Source: Novosphingobium sp. PC22D
GTDB lineage: Bacteria; Pseudomonadota; Alphaproteobacteria; Sphingomonadales; Sphingomonadaceae
Direction of reading: 5' to 3'
Length of the DNA: 64,000 nt
NCBI RefSeq assembly: GCF_002556635.1
Contig: NZ_MWMO01000007.1
Location: 1-64,000 of the forward strand
A model generated the notes under the pieces. It searched no databases. It was given only the letters and a program-made list of their open reading frames with translations, and was not told the origin of the DNA. Of this stretch, positions 44,026 to 53,514 are shown one piece after another. Numbering within the stretch: position 1 is the stretch's first letter; each line of letters begins with the position of its first letter. The position numbers and the translations under genes are program-made.

Positions 44026-45660
44026 ATGTCTGCAAACCAGAGCCAAACCCAGATCGACCGCGTCGAACGCCTTCGCCATTTCGGCCTTGAGGACAGCGAC
44101 ATCGCCCGGCTGCCGCGCATTGCTGCGGCGATGCGGCGTTTCGCGCCCGCCGCGCTCGACCGCCTCTACGCCAAGGTCGAGCGCAACCCGCGGCTGTTCA
44201 AGCTGTTCGGCAACAACCGGTCGCAGATGACCCATGCCCGCGAGGCGCAGATCGCGCACTGGCAGTCGATGTTCGCGGGCGAGCCGGGCGAAGCCTACCT
44301 CGGCAATGCCGAGAAGATCGGGCGCACCCACGCCCGAGTCGGGCTCGATACCACCTGGTACATCGGCGGCTATGCCACCGTGCTCGACGAGATGATCGTG
44401 CGGATGCTGCGCAACGCTCCGCCGAGCCGGCTCGACGGCGGTCGCACCGCGAAGTCGGTGGCTACTCTCGTCAAGATGGCGTTGCTCGACATGGACCTGG
44501 CTGTCCTCGCCTATTTCGCGGCCGAAGAGGAAAAGCGGGCCGAGATCATCGATCGCCTCAACGACACGCTTGCGCAAGTCGAGGCCGATCGCGTTGCGCG
44601 CGAAGACGCGGTGCACCGCATAGGCGAGGCGCTCGCCTCGCTCGCCGCCAACGACTTCACCGCCCGACTCGAAGAGCTGCCCGGCGACTTCGCGAAGCTT
44701 GGCACCGACTTCGAGGAAATGCGCGCCAACGTCAGCAAGGCGCTGACCGCCGTTGCCCAGTCGGTGAGCGGCATCAATACCGGCTCGTCCGAGATCCGCG
44801 CGGCGGCGGACGACCTGGCGATGCGCACCCAGCAGCAGGCCGCCTCGCTCGAGGAGACCGCGGCGACGATGGAACAGCTCACCGCCGGTATCGCGGCGGC
44901 GGCGACCGGCGCCGAGGAAGTCAACGTCAAGGTCGTCGAGGCCAACGAGGAAGCCCGGACCGGCGAGGAAGTCGCGCGCCAGGCGGTATCGGCGATGGAG
45001 ACGATCCAGCGCTCGGCGCACGAGATCAGAAAGATCATCGAAATGATCGACGGCATCGCCTTCCAGACCAACCTCGTCGCGCTCAACGCGGGCGTCGAGG
45101 CGGTTCGGGCGGGCGAGGCGGGCAAGGGCTTCGCGGTCGTCGCCAACGAAGTGCGCGCGCTGGCGCAGCGCTCGGCCGAGGCGGCGCGCGAGATCAAGGA
45201 ACTCGTCACCGGCAGCGTCAACCAGGTCGAGAAGGGTGTCGAACTCGTGCGTCATTCGGGCGACGCCTTCACCCGCATTACCGGGCGCGTCGGCGAGATC
45301 GCCGAGCGGGTGAGCCACATGAGCGAAAACTCGCGGGAGCAGTCGACCAGCCTGCAGCACGTCAACGTGGCGGTGCGCGAGATGGACCAGATGACGCAGC
45401 AGAACGCGGCCATGGTCGAGCAGACGACCGCCGCCTCGCGCAGTCTCGCGGGCGAGGCGCAGGATCTCGACGCGATGGTCTCGCGCTTCCGGCTGTCGAA
45501 CGACGAGGGCGTGGTGCAGCTTCCCTCGTTCCGGCCCAAGAAGATCTCGCGTCCGCCTGCGGCAGCGGCCCCGGCCCCTGCGCCGCGCCGGATCGCGGCC
45601 GCGGGCGGCGGTGCGCAGGCGGCCGTGTCGACCAAGGCCGAGGACTGGAGCGAGTTCTAG
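44026..45660 (+). CDS. Globin-coupled chemotaxis receptor (HemAT-like)
   Basis: A 544-residue soluble methyl-accepting chemotaxis protein. The N-terminal protoglobin domain (about residues 1-175) has the probable proximal heme His102 in IGRTHARVGLD. A HAMP-like linker and coiled coil follow, then the MCP signalling hairpin IAFQTNLVALNAGVEAVRAG and GKGFAVVANEVRALAQRS. No membrane segment is present, so it senses O2 or another gas in the cytoplasm and signals to CheA. The C-terminus ends in a proline/alanine-rich tail with EDWSEF, resembling tails of receptors that bind CheR-like tethers. Confidence 0.85.
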   Translation: MSANQSQTQIDRVERLRHFGLEDSDIARLPRIAAAMRRFAPAALDRLYAKVERNPRLFKLFGNNRSQMTHAREAQIAHWQSMFAGEPGEAYLGNAEKIGRTHARVGLDTTWYIGGYATVLDEMIVRMLRNAPPSRLDGGRTAKSVATLVKMALLDMDLAVLAYFAAEEEKRAEIIDRLNDTLAQVEADRVAREDAVHRIGEALASLAANDFTARLEELPGDFAKLGTDFEEMRANVSKALTAVAQSVSGINTGSSEIRAAADDLAMRTQQQAASLEETAATMEQLTAGIAAAATGAEEVNVKVVEANEEARTGEEVARQAVSAMETIQRSAHEIRKIIEMIDGIAFQTNLVALNAGVEAVRAGEAGKGFAVVANEVRALAQRSAEAAREIKELVTGSVNQVEKGVELVRHSGDAFTRITGRVGEIAERVSHMSENSREQSTSLQHVNVAVREMDQMTQQNAAMVEQTTAASRSLAGEAQDLDAMVSRFRLSNDEGVVQLPSFRPKKISRPPAAAAPAPAPRRIAAAGGGAQAAVSTKAEDWSEF

Positions 45661-45673
45661 GCGCGCCTCGCGC

Positions 45674-45808
45674 TCAGGCGCCGAGCCAGGTTCTCAGGAC
45701 CCAGGCAACGGCGCCGAGCGCGAGGACGCTCGCCGCCCAGATCGCGGCCATCCAGCCCAGCCGCTTCCACAAGGGCGCCGCATCGGCCTCGACCGGCTTG
45801 CCGCGCAT
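45674..45808 (-). CDS. DUF2474-type small subunit of bd oxidase
   Basis: A 44-residue single-span membrane protein (MRGKPVEADAAPLWKRLGWM, then a hydrophobic helix ending VAWVLRTWLGA). It begins within the cydB stop (ATGA overlap). Small DUF2474/CydX-like proteins follow cydAB in many proteobacteria and stabilise the heme site of the oxidase. Confidence 0.75.
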   Translation of the reverse strand: MRGKPVEADAAPLWKRLGWMAAIWAASVLALGAVAWVLRTWLGA

Positions 45809-46815
45809 CAGTGGTAGCCTTCGGCGCCGACCTTGCCGCGAAACACCCAGTAGGCCCAGCCGGTATAGGCGATGATCAGCGGCATCGTGATCGCGACGCC
45901 CACCAGCATGAACACCTGGCTGCGCTCGGGCGCGGCGGCGTCCCAGATCGTGAGCGCGTCGGGAACGACGTAGGGCCACATGCTCACGCCGAGCCCGGCC
46001 ATGCCAAGCAGGAACAGCCCGAGCGCGAGCCAGAAGGGCGCGACGTCCCTGCGCTTCGCTAGGCTGCGGAACAGCAGCACGGCGATGATCAGCGTCAGGA
46101 GCGGCACCTGGCTTGCGAAGTAGATCCCGGGGGCCTCGAACCAGCGCCGCCAGTACGTCTCGTCGAGCAGCGGGGTGTAGAGGCTCACCGCGCCGAGCAT
46201 CGCCAGCGTCGCCACGGCGGCGCGTTTCGCCACCTTGAAGGCATGGTCCTGCGCGCTGCCGTCGAGCTTCCACACCAGCCAGCAGGCGCCGAGCAGGGCG
46301 TAGCCGGCGACCACGCCGAGGCCGGTCAGCAGGGTATAGGGCGTGAGCCAGTCCCACCACGAGCCGGCATAGGCGCGGTCGGCGACCTCGATCCCCTGAA
46401 GAATCGCGCCGAGCGTCATGCCCTGCGCCAGCGCCGCGACCAGCGAGCCGGCGAAGAAGGCGAAGTCCCAGTACTTGCGGTGCGCCGGATCGCGCCAGCG
46501 GAACTCGAAGGCGACGCCGCGAAACACGAGGCCGAGCAGCATCGCGATGATCAGCGGATAGGTCGCGGGCAGGATCACCGCGTAAGCGAGCGGGAAGGCG
46601 GCGAAGAGGCCGCCGCCGCCGAGCACCAGCCAGGTCTCGTTGCCGTCCCACACCGGCGCGATCGCGTTCATCGCGCGGTTGCGCCCTTCGCCGACGCGGA
46701 AGGTGGGAAACAGGATGCCGATGCCGAGATCGAAGCCGTCCATCACGACGTAGGCGAAGACGCCGAAGGCGATGATGAAGGCCCAGATCGTCGTGAGGTC
46801 GAAATTGACGGTCAT
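45808..46815 (-). CDS. cydB: Cytochrome bd-type quinol oxidase subunit II
   Basis: A 335-residue polytopic membrane protein typical of CydB/CioB: IIAFGVFAYVVMDGFDLGIG at the N-terminus, then WDGNETWLVLGGGGLFAAFP and FRGVAFEFRWRDP. It pairs with CydA, with a four-base overlap at the start. Together they reduce O2 to water with quinol under low oxygen or cyanide or NO stress. Confidence 0.93.
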   Translation of the reverse strand: MTVNFDLTTIWAFIIAFGVFAYVVMDGFDLGIGILFPTFRVGEGRNRAMNAIAPVWDGNETWLVLGGGGLFAAFPLAYAVILPATYPLIIAMLLGLVFRGVAFEFRWRDPAHRKYWDFAFFAGSLVAALAQGMTLGAILQGIEVADRAYAGSWWDWLTPYTLLTGLGVVAGYALLGACWLVWKLDGSAQDHAFKVAKRAAVATLAMLGAVSLYTPLLDETYWRRWFEAPGIYFASQVPLLTLIIAVLLFRSLAKRRDVAPFWLALGLFLLGMAGLGVSMWPYVVPDALTIWDAAAPERSQVFMLVGVAITMPLIIAYTGWAYWVFRGKVGAEGYH

Positions 46816-48245
46816 GGCCGGTCGGTCCCTTCGCCGCGCCGGGCCTCGTGCCGCGCAGGGCCGGGCGTCACGCCGGCCGTGCGCACCGGGCCGCTCTCGG
46901 ACTGCTCGACGCCGCCTTCATGCGGTTGCGGCGCCTTCTTCATCAGGCGCAGGATGTACCAGGTGCCGATCGAGAAACAGACGAAGTAGACGATCACGAA
47001 GCCGAGCAGCGAGGCGCCGACCGCCGGCGCGGCGAGCGGGCTCGCGGCATCGGCGGTGCGCAGCAGGCCGTAGACCGCCCATGGCTGGCGGCCGACCTCG
47101 GTCGTCACCCATCCGGCGATCACCGCGACGAAGCCCGAGGGCGCCATGACCAGCGCGGCGCGATGCAGCCAGGGCCAGGCGTAGAGCTTGCCGCGCGCCC
47201 GCGCGAGCAGGCTCCACAGCCCGATTCCCAGCATCCCGAAGCCGAGCGCGACCATGATGCGGAAGGCCCAGAACACGATCCCGACCGGCGGCTGGTCGGC
47301 GGGCGCGATGGTGTCGAGCCCGGCGAGCGGCGCATCGAGCGCGTGCTTGAGGATCAGCGAGGACAGCTTGGGAACCTCGATCGCGAGATGGACCTTCTGC
47401 GCCTCCTGATCGGGAATGCCGAACAGGATCAGCGGTGCGCCGTCGGGGTGGCTCTGGAAATGGCCCTCCATCGCCATGACCTTTGCGGGCTGGTGCTCGA
47501 GCGTGTTGAGCCCGTGCGCGTCGCCCATGAAGATCTGCACCGGCGCGACGAGCGCGGCCATCCACATCGCCATCGAGAACATCTTGCGCGCGTGAAGGTT
47601 GCCGCGGTCGCGCAGCAGGTGCCACGCGCCGACGCCGCCCACCGCGAAGGCCGTCGTCAGGTAGGCGGCGATCACGGTATGGACGAGCCGGTAGGGAAAG
47701 CTCGGGTTGAAGATGATCTCGATCCACGAATCGCCCGGCAGGAACTGGCCGTTGGCGCCGGTCTCGAAGCCTTGCGGAGTCTGCATCCACGAGTTGACCG
47801 ACAGAATCCAGAAGGCCGAAACGAAGGTGCCGGCGGCGACCATGAGAGTCGCGGTGAAGTGCAGCTTGCGCCCCACGCGCTCCATGCCGAACAGCATCAC
47901 GCCGAGGAAGCCCGCCTCGAGGAAGAAGGCGGTCAGCACCTCGTAGGCCATCAGCGGCCCGATCACCGGGCCCGCCTTGTCCGAGAAGACTGCCCAGTTG
48001 GTCCCGAACTGGTAGCTCATGACGAGGCCCGAGACGACACCCATCGCGAAGGCGACCGCGAAGATCTTCAGCCAGTAGCGGAACAGGTCGAGGTAGAGGT
48101 CTCTGCCCGTGCGCAGCCACAGCCCCTCGAGCACCGCGAGATAGCTCGCGAGGCCGATCGAGAAGGCGGGAAAGATGAAGTGGAAGCTCACCGTGAAGGC
48201 GAACTGGATGCGAGCCAGAAGCAGGGCGTCGGCACCGTCAAACAT
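46812..48245 (-). CDS. cydA: Cytochrome bd-type quinol oxidase subunit I (short Q-loop, CIO type)
   Basis: A 477-residue heme subunit. The heme b595 ligand His is in FAFTVSFHFIFPAFSIGLA, and the quinol-site signature is GDAHGLNTLEHQPAKVMAME. It is shorter than E. coli CydA because the Q-loop is short, as in cyanide-insensitive oxidases (CioA). The ATG at 48245 (MFDGADALLLARIQ) is chosen as the normal family start. It is the first gene of a cydA-cydB-DUF2474 operon. Confidence 0.93.
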   Translation of the reverse strand: MFDGADALLLARIQFAFTVSFHFIFPAFSIGLASYLAVLEGLWLRTGRDLYLDLFRYWLKIFAVAFAMGVVSGLVMSYQFGTNWAVFSDKAGPVIGPLMAYEVLTAFFLEAGFLGVMLFGMERVGRKLHFTATLMVAAGTFVSAFWILSVNSWMQTPQGFETGANGQFLPGDSWIEIIFNPSFPYRLVHTVIAAYLTTAFAVGGVGAWHLLRDRGNLHARKMFSMAMWMAALVAPVQIFMGDAHGLNTLEHQPAKVMAMEGHFQSHPDGAPLILFGIPDQEAQKVHLAIEVPKLSSLILKHALDAPLAGLDTIAPADQPPVGIVFWAFRIMVALGFGMLGIGLWSLLARARGKLYAWPWLHRAALVMAPSGFVAVIAGWVTTEVGRQPWAVYGLLRTADAASPLAAPAVGASLLGFVIVYFVCFSIGTWYILRLMKKAPQPHEGGVEQSESGPVRTAGVTPGPARHEARRGEGTDRP

Positions 48246-48390
48246 GGCCGCGACGAATACCGGGAGAGTCGAGTCCGGCCAAGGGCTATTCGCGCACGTG
48301 CCATGCCGCGCGCTGCAACCTCGGTCCGGCGGCGCCGCCGGACCGGCCACCCGCTGCGCGCGCGGACCTCACAGGAGGGGAGCGAAAAGA

Positions 48391-48414
48391 AAAGGCGGCC
48401 TCACGACCGCCTTT
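48391..48414 (-). terminator. Rho-independent terminator of the M23 peptidase gene
   Basis: On the minus strand AAAGGCGG pairs with CCGCCTTT around a short loop and is followed by TTCTTTTCGC, a good U-tract. It lies about 70 bases after the peptidase stop. Confidence 0.7.
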
Positions 48415-48433
48415 CCTCCTCTCCAAATCGCAA

Positions 48434-48456
48434 GGACCGGGCGTGCGGCCCGGTCC
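48434..48456. terminator. Hairpin downstream of the M23 peptidase gene
   Basis: GGACCGGGC pairs with GCCCGGTCC around a five-base loop, 24 bases beyond the peptidase stop. It lacks a U-tract and probably stabilises the 3' end ahead of the terminator at 48391-48414. Confidence 0.45.
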
Positions 48457-48479
48457 CTAACTCGTCTATCTCCGGTGGT

Positions 48480-49241
48480 TCAGCCGCCCTTCGCGTCGCC
48501 TTCGGACGCGGCAAGCTCGGTCGCCTGCATGTAGGGAATGGGATTGACCGCCTCGCCCTTCACGCGGACCTCGTAGTGGAGGTGCGGGCCGGTCGAGCGA
48601 CCGGTCGAGCCGACGAAGCCGATGATCTCGCCCTTGCGCACGCGCTGGCCCTCGGCGACGTTGAGCCGCGACATGTGGCCGTAGCGGGTCTGCAGTTCGC
48701 CGCCGTGCTCGATCGAAATGAACAGGCCATAGCCGCCGAACCAGGACGCCTTGCTGATGACGCCGTCGGCGGTCGCGTAGATCGGCGTGCCGATCGGCGC
48801 GCCGAGATCGATGCCCTTGTGGCCGCGAAGACCGCCCGTGACCGGGTGGACGCGCATGCCGAACGAGCTGGTCAGGTGGTAGCCTTCGAGCGGGGTGCGC
48901 GAGGGGATCGAAACCGCGGGCGTGATCGCCGAGCGGCCAAGCGCGCCTGCCTGCCCGGCGGCTTCGGCGACAGCGGCGAGCGCGGGCACGCCGGTCTTCT
49001 CGAAGGTCTGCCAGGAGTTGAAGATCTTGCGGAACTGCTCGTCCTCGGCGCCGGTGGCCGACTGGTTCGCGGCCTGGGCGGCGCGAAGCGGAGCGGCGAT
49101 GTCGGCATTGGCGCTGCTGTTGGCCTGGGCCGGTGAGGCGGCGATGAAGACTGCCGCGGCAGCAAAGGTGCCCGTAACGATGCGCACCTGGGTAAGAAAC
49201 TTTTCTACGACCACTCGCAATACCTTGTTTTTCGGCAGCAC
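48480..49241 (-). CDS. M23 family peptidoglycan endopeptidase
   Basis: A 253-residue LytM-type metallopeptidase. An N-terminal export signal (TGTFAAAAVFIAASPAQAN) is followed by a linker and the LytM domain. Zinc ligands are visible as RGHKGIDLGAPIG (HxxxD) and STGPHLHYEVRVKG (HxH). It cuts peptide crosslinks of peptidoglycan or acts as a divisome/envelope regulator in the periplasm. It is monocistronic, with a clear terminator. Confidence 0.88.
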   Translation of the reverse strand: MLPKNKVLRVVVEKFLTQVRIVTGTFAAAAVFIAASPAQANSSANADIAAPLRAAQAANQSATGAEDEQFRKIFNSWQTFEKTGVPALAAVAEAAGQAGALGRSAITPAVSIPSRTPLEGYHLTSSFGMRVHPVTGGLRGHKGIDLGAPIGTPIYATADGVISKASWFGGYGLFISIEHGGELQTRYGHMSRLNVAEGQRVRKGEIIGFVGSTGRSTGPHLHYEVRVKGEAVNPIPYMQATELAASEGDAKGG

Positions 49242-49366
49242 GTAAATTTCACGCGCCGCTTGAGTTCAAGTGTCTTGCGGCTCCGTTCGTCGGAACCTGC
49301 CTAATTTTCATGGAGATGGTCGGAACCCCCCGCCGTCTCGCGAGTTGGACCTATCCCGCACCCCGG

Positions 49367-50179
49367 TTAACAAGCAAGGGCGGCATAGTAATCAAGCGAT
49401 AAACCGGCCCGTCGACGCGCTGAGTCGTTGAATGGCGGTTTGAGCCGCCCGCGAAAGTTAAGCGAAACCAACTCGCGCCATAAGGAAACCGGCGCAGTTC
49501 CGCGGGTTTGCGCGACCGCGGCGAAATGGCTTGTCCCGAAACGCACGTGGCGGATTTCGTCGTCAAGGATTCGCTCGAGAATGCGCGCGCCCCGTTCGTC
49601 GCCGTTCGCCGCGACGCGATCGCGGGTCGCCGGCGTGACGTCGAGCCCGCGCGCTTCGAGCACCATCGGCACCACCGCGAGTCGCGCCGCGACGTCGTGG
49701 CGGGTGTCGTGCGCCGCCTGCCACAGCCCGCCGTGGGCGGGCAGGTCGCCGTAGCGTGCGCCCATCGTCGCGAGATGGCGGTCTAGCAGCGCGAAGTGCA
49801 GTGCCTCGTCGGCAGCGACCGAAAGGAAATCGCCGACGAATCGTTCGCCCATCGCCGCGCCGAACCGCCCGGCCATGTCGAGCGCGAGGTCGATCGCGAC
49901 GAACTCGATATGCGCGAGCGAATGGAACAGCGCGATCCGCCCGCGCTCCGATCCGGCCTTGCCGCGCTTGGGCATCTTGCCCGGCGCGAGCAGTTCGGGC
50001 CGCGCCGGCCGGCCGGGAGTGTCCGGCATCTCGGTGTCGAACGCGAAGCCGAGGCGTCCGAGCCGCCAGTCGCGCGCGACCCGCCGCGTCGCCATCACCT
50101 TGGCACGCGCGTCGCTCTCGAGCAGCGCCGCGCGAATCGCCGCCGTGACCGAGGGCCTGGAGGGGCCAGCTCCGCTCAA
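49367..50179 (-). CDS. DUF455 ferritin-like protein
   Basis: A 270-residue ferritin-like four-helix protein: AHIEFVAIDLALDMAGRFG, SVAADEALHFALLDRHLATM, and EILDDEIRHVRFGTSHF-like metal-binding helices (EExxH patterns). The probable TTG start at 50179 overlaps the peroxiredoxin stop (TTGA), so it is translationally coupled. Family members bind di-iron; the physiological role is not established. Its place after a peroxiredoxin hints at peroxide or iron handling. Confidence 0.75.
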   Translation of the reverse strand: MSGAGPSRPSVTAAIRAALLESDARAKVMATRRVARDWRLGRLGFAFDTEMPDTPGRPARPELLAPGKMPKRGKAGSERGRIALFHSLAHIEFVAIDLALDMAGRFGAAMGERFVGDFLSVAADEALHFALLDRHLATMGARYGDLPAHGGLWQAAHDTRHDVAARLAVVPMVLEARGLDVTPATRDRVAANGDERGARILERILDDEIRHVRFGTSHFAAVAQTRGTAPVSLWRELVSLNFRGRLKPPFNDSARRRAGLSLDYYAALAC

Positions 50180-50649
50180 AGTGCCCTGGCCGCCTCGAGC
50201 ACGGCCTCGGCGTGGCCCTTGACCTTCACCTTGTCCCACACCCGCGCGATCGTGCCCGCGGCATCGATGAGATAGGTCGTGCGCACCATGCCCATGTAGG
50301 TGCGGCCGTAGTTCTTCTTCTCGGTCCAGATGCCGAGCGCGTCGGACAGGCCGTTTTCCTCGGCATCGCTCGCGAGCGGGGCCTTGAGGTCGTACTTCGC
50401 GATGAAGTTCTGGTGCTTCTTCGCCGAATCCTTGCTGACGCCGAGCAGAGCGACGCCGGCTTCGTCGAACGCGGGCTTGAGCGCGGTGAAATCCTGGTTC
50501 TCGGTGGTGCAGCCGGGTGTGCTGTCCTTGGGATAGAAGAACACCACGAGCTTGCGGCCCCTGAAATCCGAGGCCTTCACGCTGCCGCCCTCGGGCGTTT
50601 CCAGCGCGATGTCGGGGAAGGCGTCGCCGACGCCGGGACGAGTGCTCAT
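50176..50649 (-). CDS. bcp: Thioredoxin-dependent peroxiredoxin (Bcp type)
   Basis: A 157-residue AhpC/TSA-family protein with peroxidatic Cys in FYPKDSTPGCTTENQDF. In this family a resolving Cys would lie five residues later; here that position is not Cys, suggesting a 1-Cys mechanism. The ATG at 50649 follows GGAGG. It starts two bases after the glnE stop. Confidence 0.9.
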   Translation of the reverse strand: MSTRPGVGDAFPDIALETPEGGSVKASDFRGRKLVVFFYPKDSTPGCTTENQDFTALKPAFDEAGVALLGVSKDSAKKHQNFIAKYDLKAPLASDAEENGLSDALGIWTEKKNYGRTYMGMVRTTYLIDAAGTIARVWDKVKVKGHAEAVLEAARAL

Positions 50650-50651
50650 GG

Positions 50652-53372
50652 TCAGACCTCCAGTTGCTGATCGAACAGGCCGGCCCATACGCCCGCGATC
50701 GTCGCGCGCGCCTCGGCCAGCCTCGCCAGAAGCTCGTCCCAATCGCCGCATCCGCAGGCCTTGGCAAGCGCCGCGCGGGGACCGGGCAGCGGTTCGAGCG
50801 CGTCGGGCGCGAGCAGCCGCGCCGCGACGAGGAACCGCGTCAGCTCGTCGTGCGCGGCGAGGAGCGAGGCAGGCAGCGTACCGCGCGCGGCGAGGTCACC
50901 GATCGCGCCGCGCAAGTCAGGGCGAAGTCCGGCCCGGTCGCGAAGCTGGACGAAGTGGACGAGGAATTCGAGGTCGACCAGCCCGCCGCGCGACAGCTTG
51001 ACGTCGAGCGGCCCCTTGCCCGGCTTGTGCTCGGCCATGGTCGCGCGCATCTCGAGCACGTCCTTGCGCAAGCGCGCCGGATCCCGCGGCATGGTGAGCA
51101 CTTCGCGCACGATCGCGTCCAGCGCCGCGCGCGCGGCGGGAGAGCCGTAGATCGGCCGCGCCCGGCACAGCGCCATGTGTTCCCAGGTCCAGGCCTGCTC
51201 GCACTGGTAGCGCGCGAAGCTGTCGAAGCTGGCGGCGGGCGGGCCCTGGTTGCCCGAGGGCCGCAGCCGCGTGTCGATCTCGTAGAGCGCGCCCTCGGCG
51301 GTCGGCACCGACAGCGCGGCGATCACCCGCTGGCTGAGCCGGTTGTAGTACATCGTCGCCCCGAGCGGGCGCGCGCCGTCTGATTCGCGGTCTGTCCCGC
51401 CGGTGAAGAGGAACACCAGATCGAGGTCGGAGGCATGGGTGAGCACGCCCCCGCCCATCCGGCCCAGTCCGAGCACCACCAGCTCGCTGTCCGTGATCGC
51501 GCCGTGGGTCTCGCGAAATTCGGCCACCGCCGCGTCGGTGAGCACCCGCGTCGCGGCTTCGGCGATGCGCGCCAGGCCTTCGCCCACCGCGATCGGATCG
51601 TTGGCGCCGTCGATCAGTTGCACACCGAGTGCGAAGCGTTCCTCGCCCACTTCGCGGCGCACCCGGTCGAGCTTGATCTCGTAGTCGTCGCCCGCCTCGA
51701 ACCGCGCGAAACCGGCGGCGAGCGCGTCGACATCGCCCGGCAGTTCGAAGGCGGTCGCGTCGATCAGCGGATCGAGCAGGTCCGCGCGGCGCGCGAGGGC
51801 GTCGGCGAGCGGCGGCGCCAGCGAAAGAATCCGCGCGAGCTGATCGAGCAGGCCCGGGCGCGCCTCGAGCAGGCGGAACAGGTTGATCGCGCTCGGCAGG
51901 TTGTTGAGCAACTGCTCCCAGCGCGCCAGGGCCCGCTCGGGTTCGGGCGCGGCGGCGATCGCGGCGAGCAGGTCACCGCGAATCGCGTCGAACGCGGCGC
52001 GTGCCGCGTCCGAGCGCAGCGCGCGCATGCGGCCGCTCTCCCACGAGGCGATGCGCTCGCCCAGCGCTTCGGGATCGGCGAAGCCCAATGCCTCGAGCTG
52101 TTCGGACAAGCGCGCCGGGGAGGGCGCGGCGGGCTTGTTCGCGGGCGCGCTCGCCGCGAGCAGCGCATCGTAGCGCTCGCCCACTGCTTCGGTGATCTCG
52201 CGCAGTTCGGCGATCAGCGCGGCGCCATCGGACAAACCGTCGAGCCGGGCGACGCCATCGAGCGCTTCGGCGGTCTGGGGCAGGGCGTGGGTCTGCTGAT
52301 CGAGGACCATCTGCAGGCGGTGTTCGACTTGGCGCAGGCGGTCGTAGCTCTCGCCCAGCAGCCGCGCCTCGTCGGCGCCGATGAGGTCCGCCGCCGCCAG
52401 CGCGTCGAGCGTCGCGCGGGTGCCGCGCAGCCGCAGCGAGGGATCGCGGCCGCCGTGGATGAGCTGGTGGGTCTGCGCGTAGAACTCGATCTCGCGAATG
52501 CCGCCCCGGCCCTTCTTGAGATCGAATCCGGGGCCGACGAGTGGCCCGCCCTTGGCGTTGGCGCGGATCTGCGCGGTCAGCCGCCCGACTTCGGCGATCG
52601 CGCCGAAATCGAGGCTCTTGCGCCACACGAAGGGCCGGATCGCGGCGAGGAAGGCCTCGCCTCCGGCGATGTCTCCGGCCGCCGCGCGCGCACGGATGAA
52701 GGCGGCGCGCTCCCAGGCGAGCGCCGAGGATTCGTAATGGGTCAGCGCCGCGTCGACCGAAATGGCCAGCGGGCTCACTTCGGAGGCCGGGCGCAGCCTG
52801 AGGTCGACGCGAAAGACGTAGCCCTCGCTGTTCACCGTGCCGAGGATCTCGACCAGCGAGCGCGCGACCCGCTGCGCGGCCTCGCCCGGATCGTCGCGCT
52901 CGCGGCGCGGCAGCGTGGCGGGATCGTAAAGCAGGATCGGGTCGATGTCCGAGCTGTAGTTCAGCTCGCGCGCGCCGTGCTTGCCGAGCGCCAGCGCGAA
53001 GAATCCGGCGGGCTCGCGCTCGGCGTCGTGGGCGGGTACGCGGCGGCGGATCGCCTCGCCGATCGCCGCATCGAGCGCCTCGTCGGCGAAGTCGGACAAT
53101 TCGCCGGTGACGCGCAGCAGCGGAAAGGCCCCGGCGAGGTCGCCGATCGCCAGAGCGAGGGCCAGGGCCTGCTTTCTCCGGCGCAGCGCCGAGGCGACAT
53201 CGGGTGCCTGCGCGCCGGCGGCATGGGCGAGCGCCAGCGCGGCGTCCCCCTCGCCCGCTTCGAGCCGTTCGACCAGCGCGGGATGCCGGTCGAGCAGCCC
53301 GGCGAGATAGGGCGCGTGGGCGCGGGCGCGGGCGATCGCCCCGGTCCAGTCGGCTTGGTGCCTCTCCGTCAT
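50652..53372 (-). CDS. glnE: Glutamine synthetase adenylyltransferase/adenylyl-removing enzyme
   Basis: A 906-residue bifunctional enzyme with two nucleotidyltransferase domains. The N-terminal adenylyl-removing half has GKHGARELNYSSDIDPILLY, and the C-terminal adenylylating half has GLGRMGGGVLTHASDLDLVF. It adenylylates glutamine synthetase when nitrogen is plentiful and reverses this when nitrogen is short. It heads a glnE-bcp-DUF455 transcript. Confidence 0.93.
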   Translation of the reverse strand: MTERHQADWTGAIARARAHAPYLAGLLDRHPALVERLEAGEGDAALALAHAAGAQAPDVASALRRRKQALALALAIGDLAGAFPLLRVTGELSDFADEALDAAIGEAIRRRVPAHDAEREPAGFFALALGKHGARELNYSSDIDPILLYDPATLPRRERDDPGEAAQRVARSLVEILGTVNSEGYVFRVDLRLRPASEVSPLAISVDAALTHYESSALAWERAAFIRARAAAGDIAGGEAFLAAIRPFVWRKSLDFGAIAEVGRLTAQIRANAKGGPLVGPGFDLKKGRGGIREIEFYAQTHQLIHGGRDPSLRLRGTRATLDALAAADLIGADEARLLGESYDRLRQVEHRLQMVLDQQTHALPQTAEALDGVARLDGLSDGAALIAELREITEAVGERYDALLAASAPANKPAAPSPARLSEQLEALGFADPEALGERIASWESGRMRALRSDAARAAFDAIRGDLLAAIAAAPEPERALARWEQLLNNLPSAINLFRLLEARPGLLDQLARILSLAPPLADALARRADLLDPLIDATAFELPGDVDALAAGFARFEAGDDYEIKLDRVRREVGEERFALGVQLIDGANDPIAVGEGLARIAEAATRVLTDAAVAEFRETHGAITDSELVVLGLGRMGGGVLTHASDLDLVFLFTGGTDRESDGARPLGATMYYNRLSQRVIAALSVPTAEGALYEIDTRLRPSGNQGPPAASFDSFARYQCEQAWTWEHMALCRARPIYGSPAARAALDAIVREVLTMPRDPARLRKDVLEMRATMAEHKPGKGPLDVKLSRGGLVDLEFLVHFVQLRDRAGLRPDLRGAIGDLAARGTLPASLLAAHDELTRFLVAARLLAPDALEPLPGPRAALAKACGCGDWDELLARLAEARATIAGVWAGLFDQQLEV

Positions 53373-53514
53373 GGTCCTCCCCTGCCGCCGTCGGTCCCGC
53401 GAGGCAAGTGGGGCCGCCTCGCCAGCCGTTCGCGGCCGTGCCCTTGTGCGCTTCGGTGCCGCCGCCTAGGCTGCGCCGCCTGGCACCAGTTACCTAGCAC
53501 GAGGTCGCAACCCC

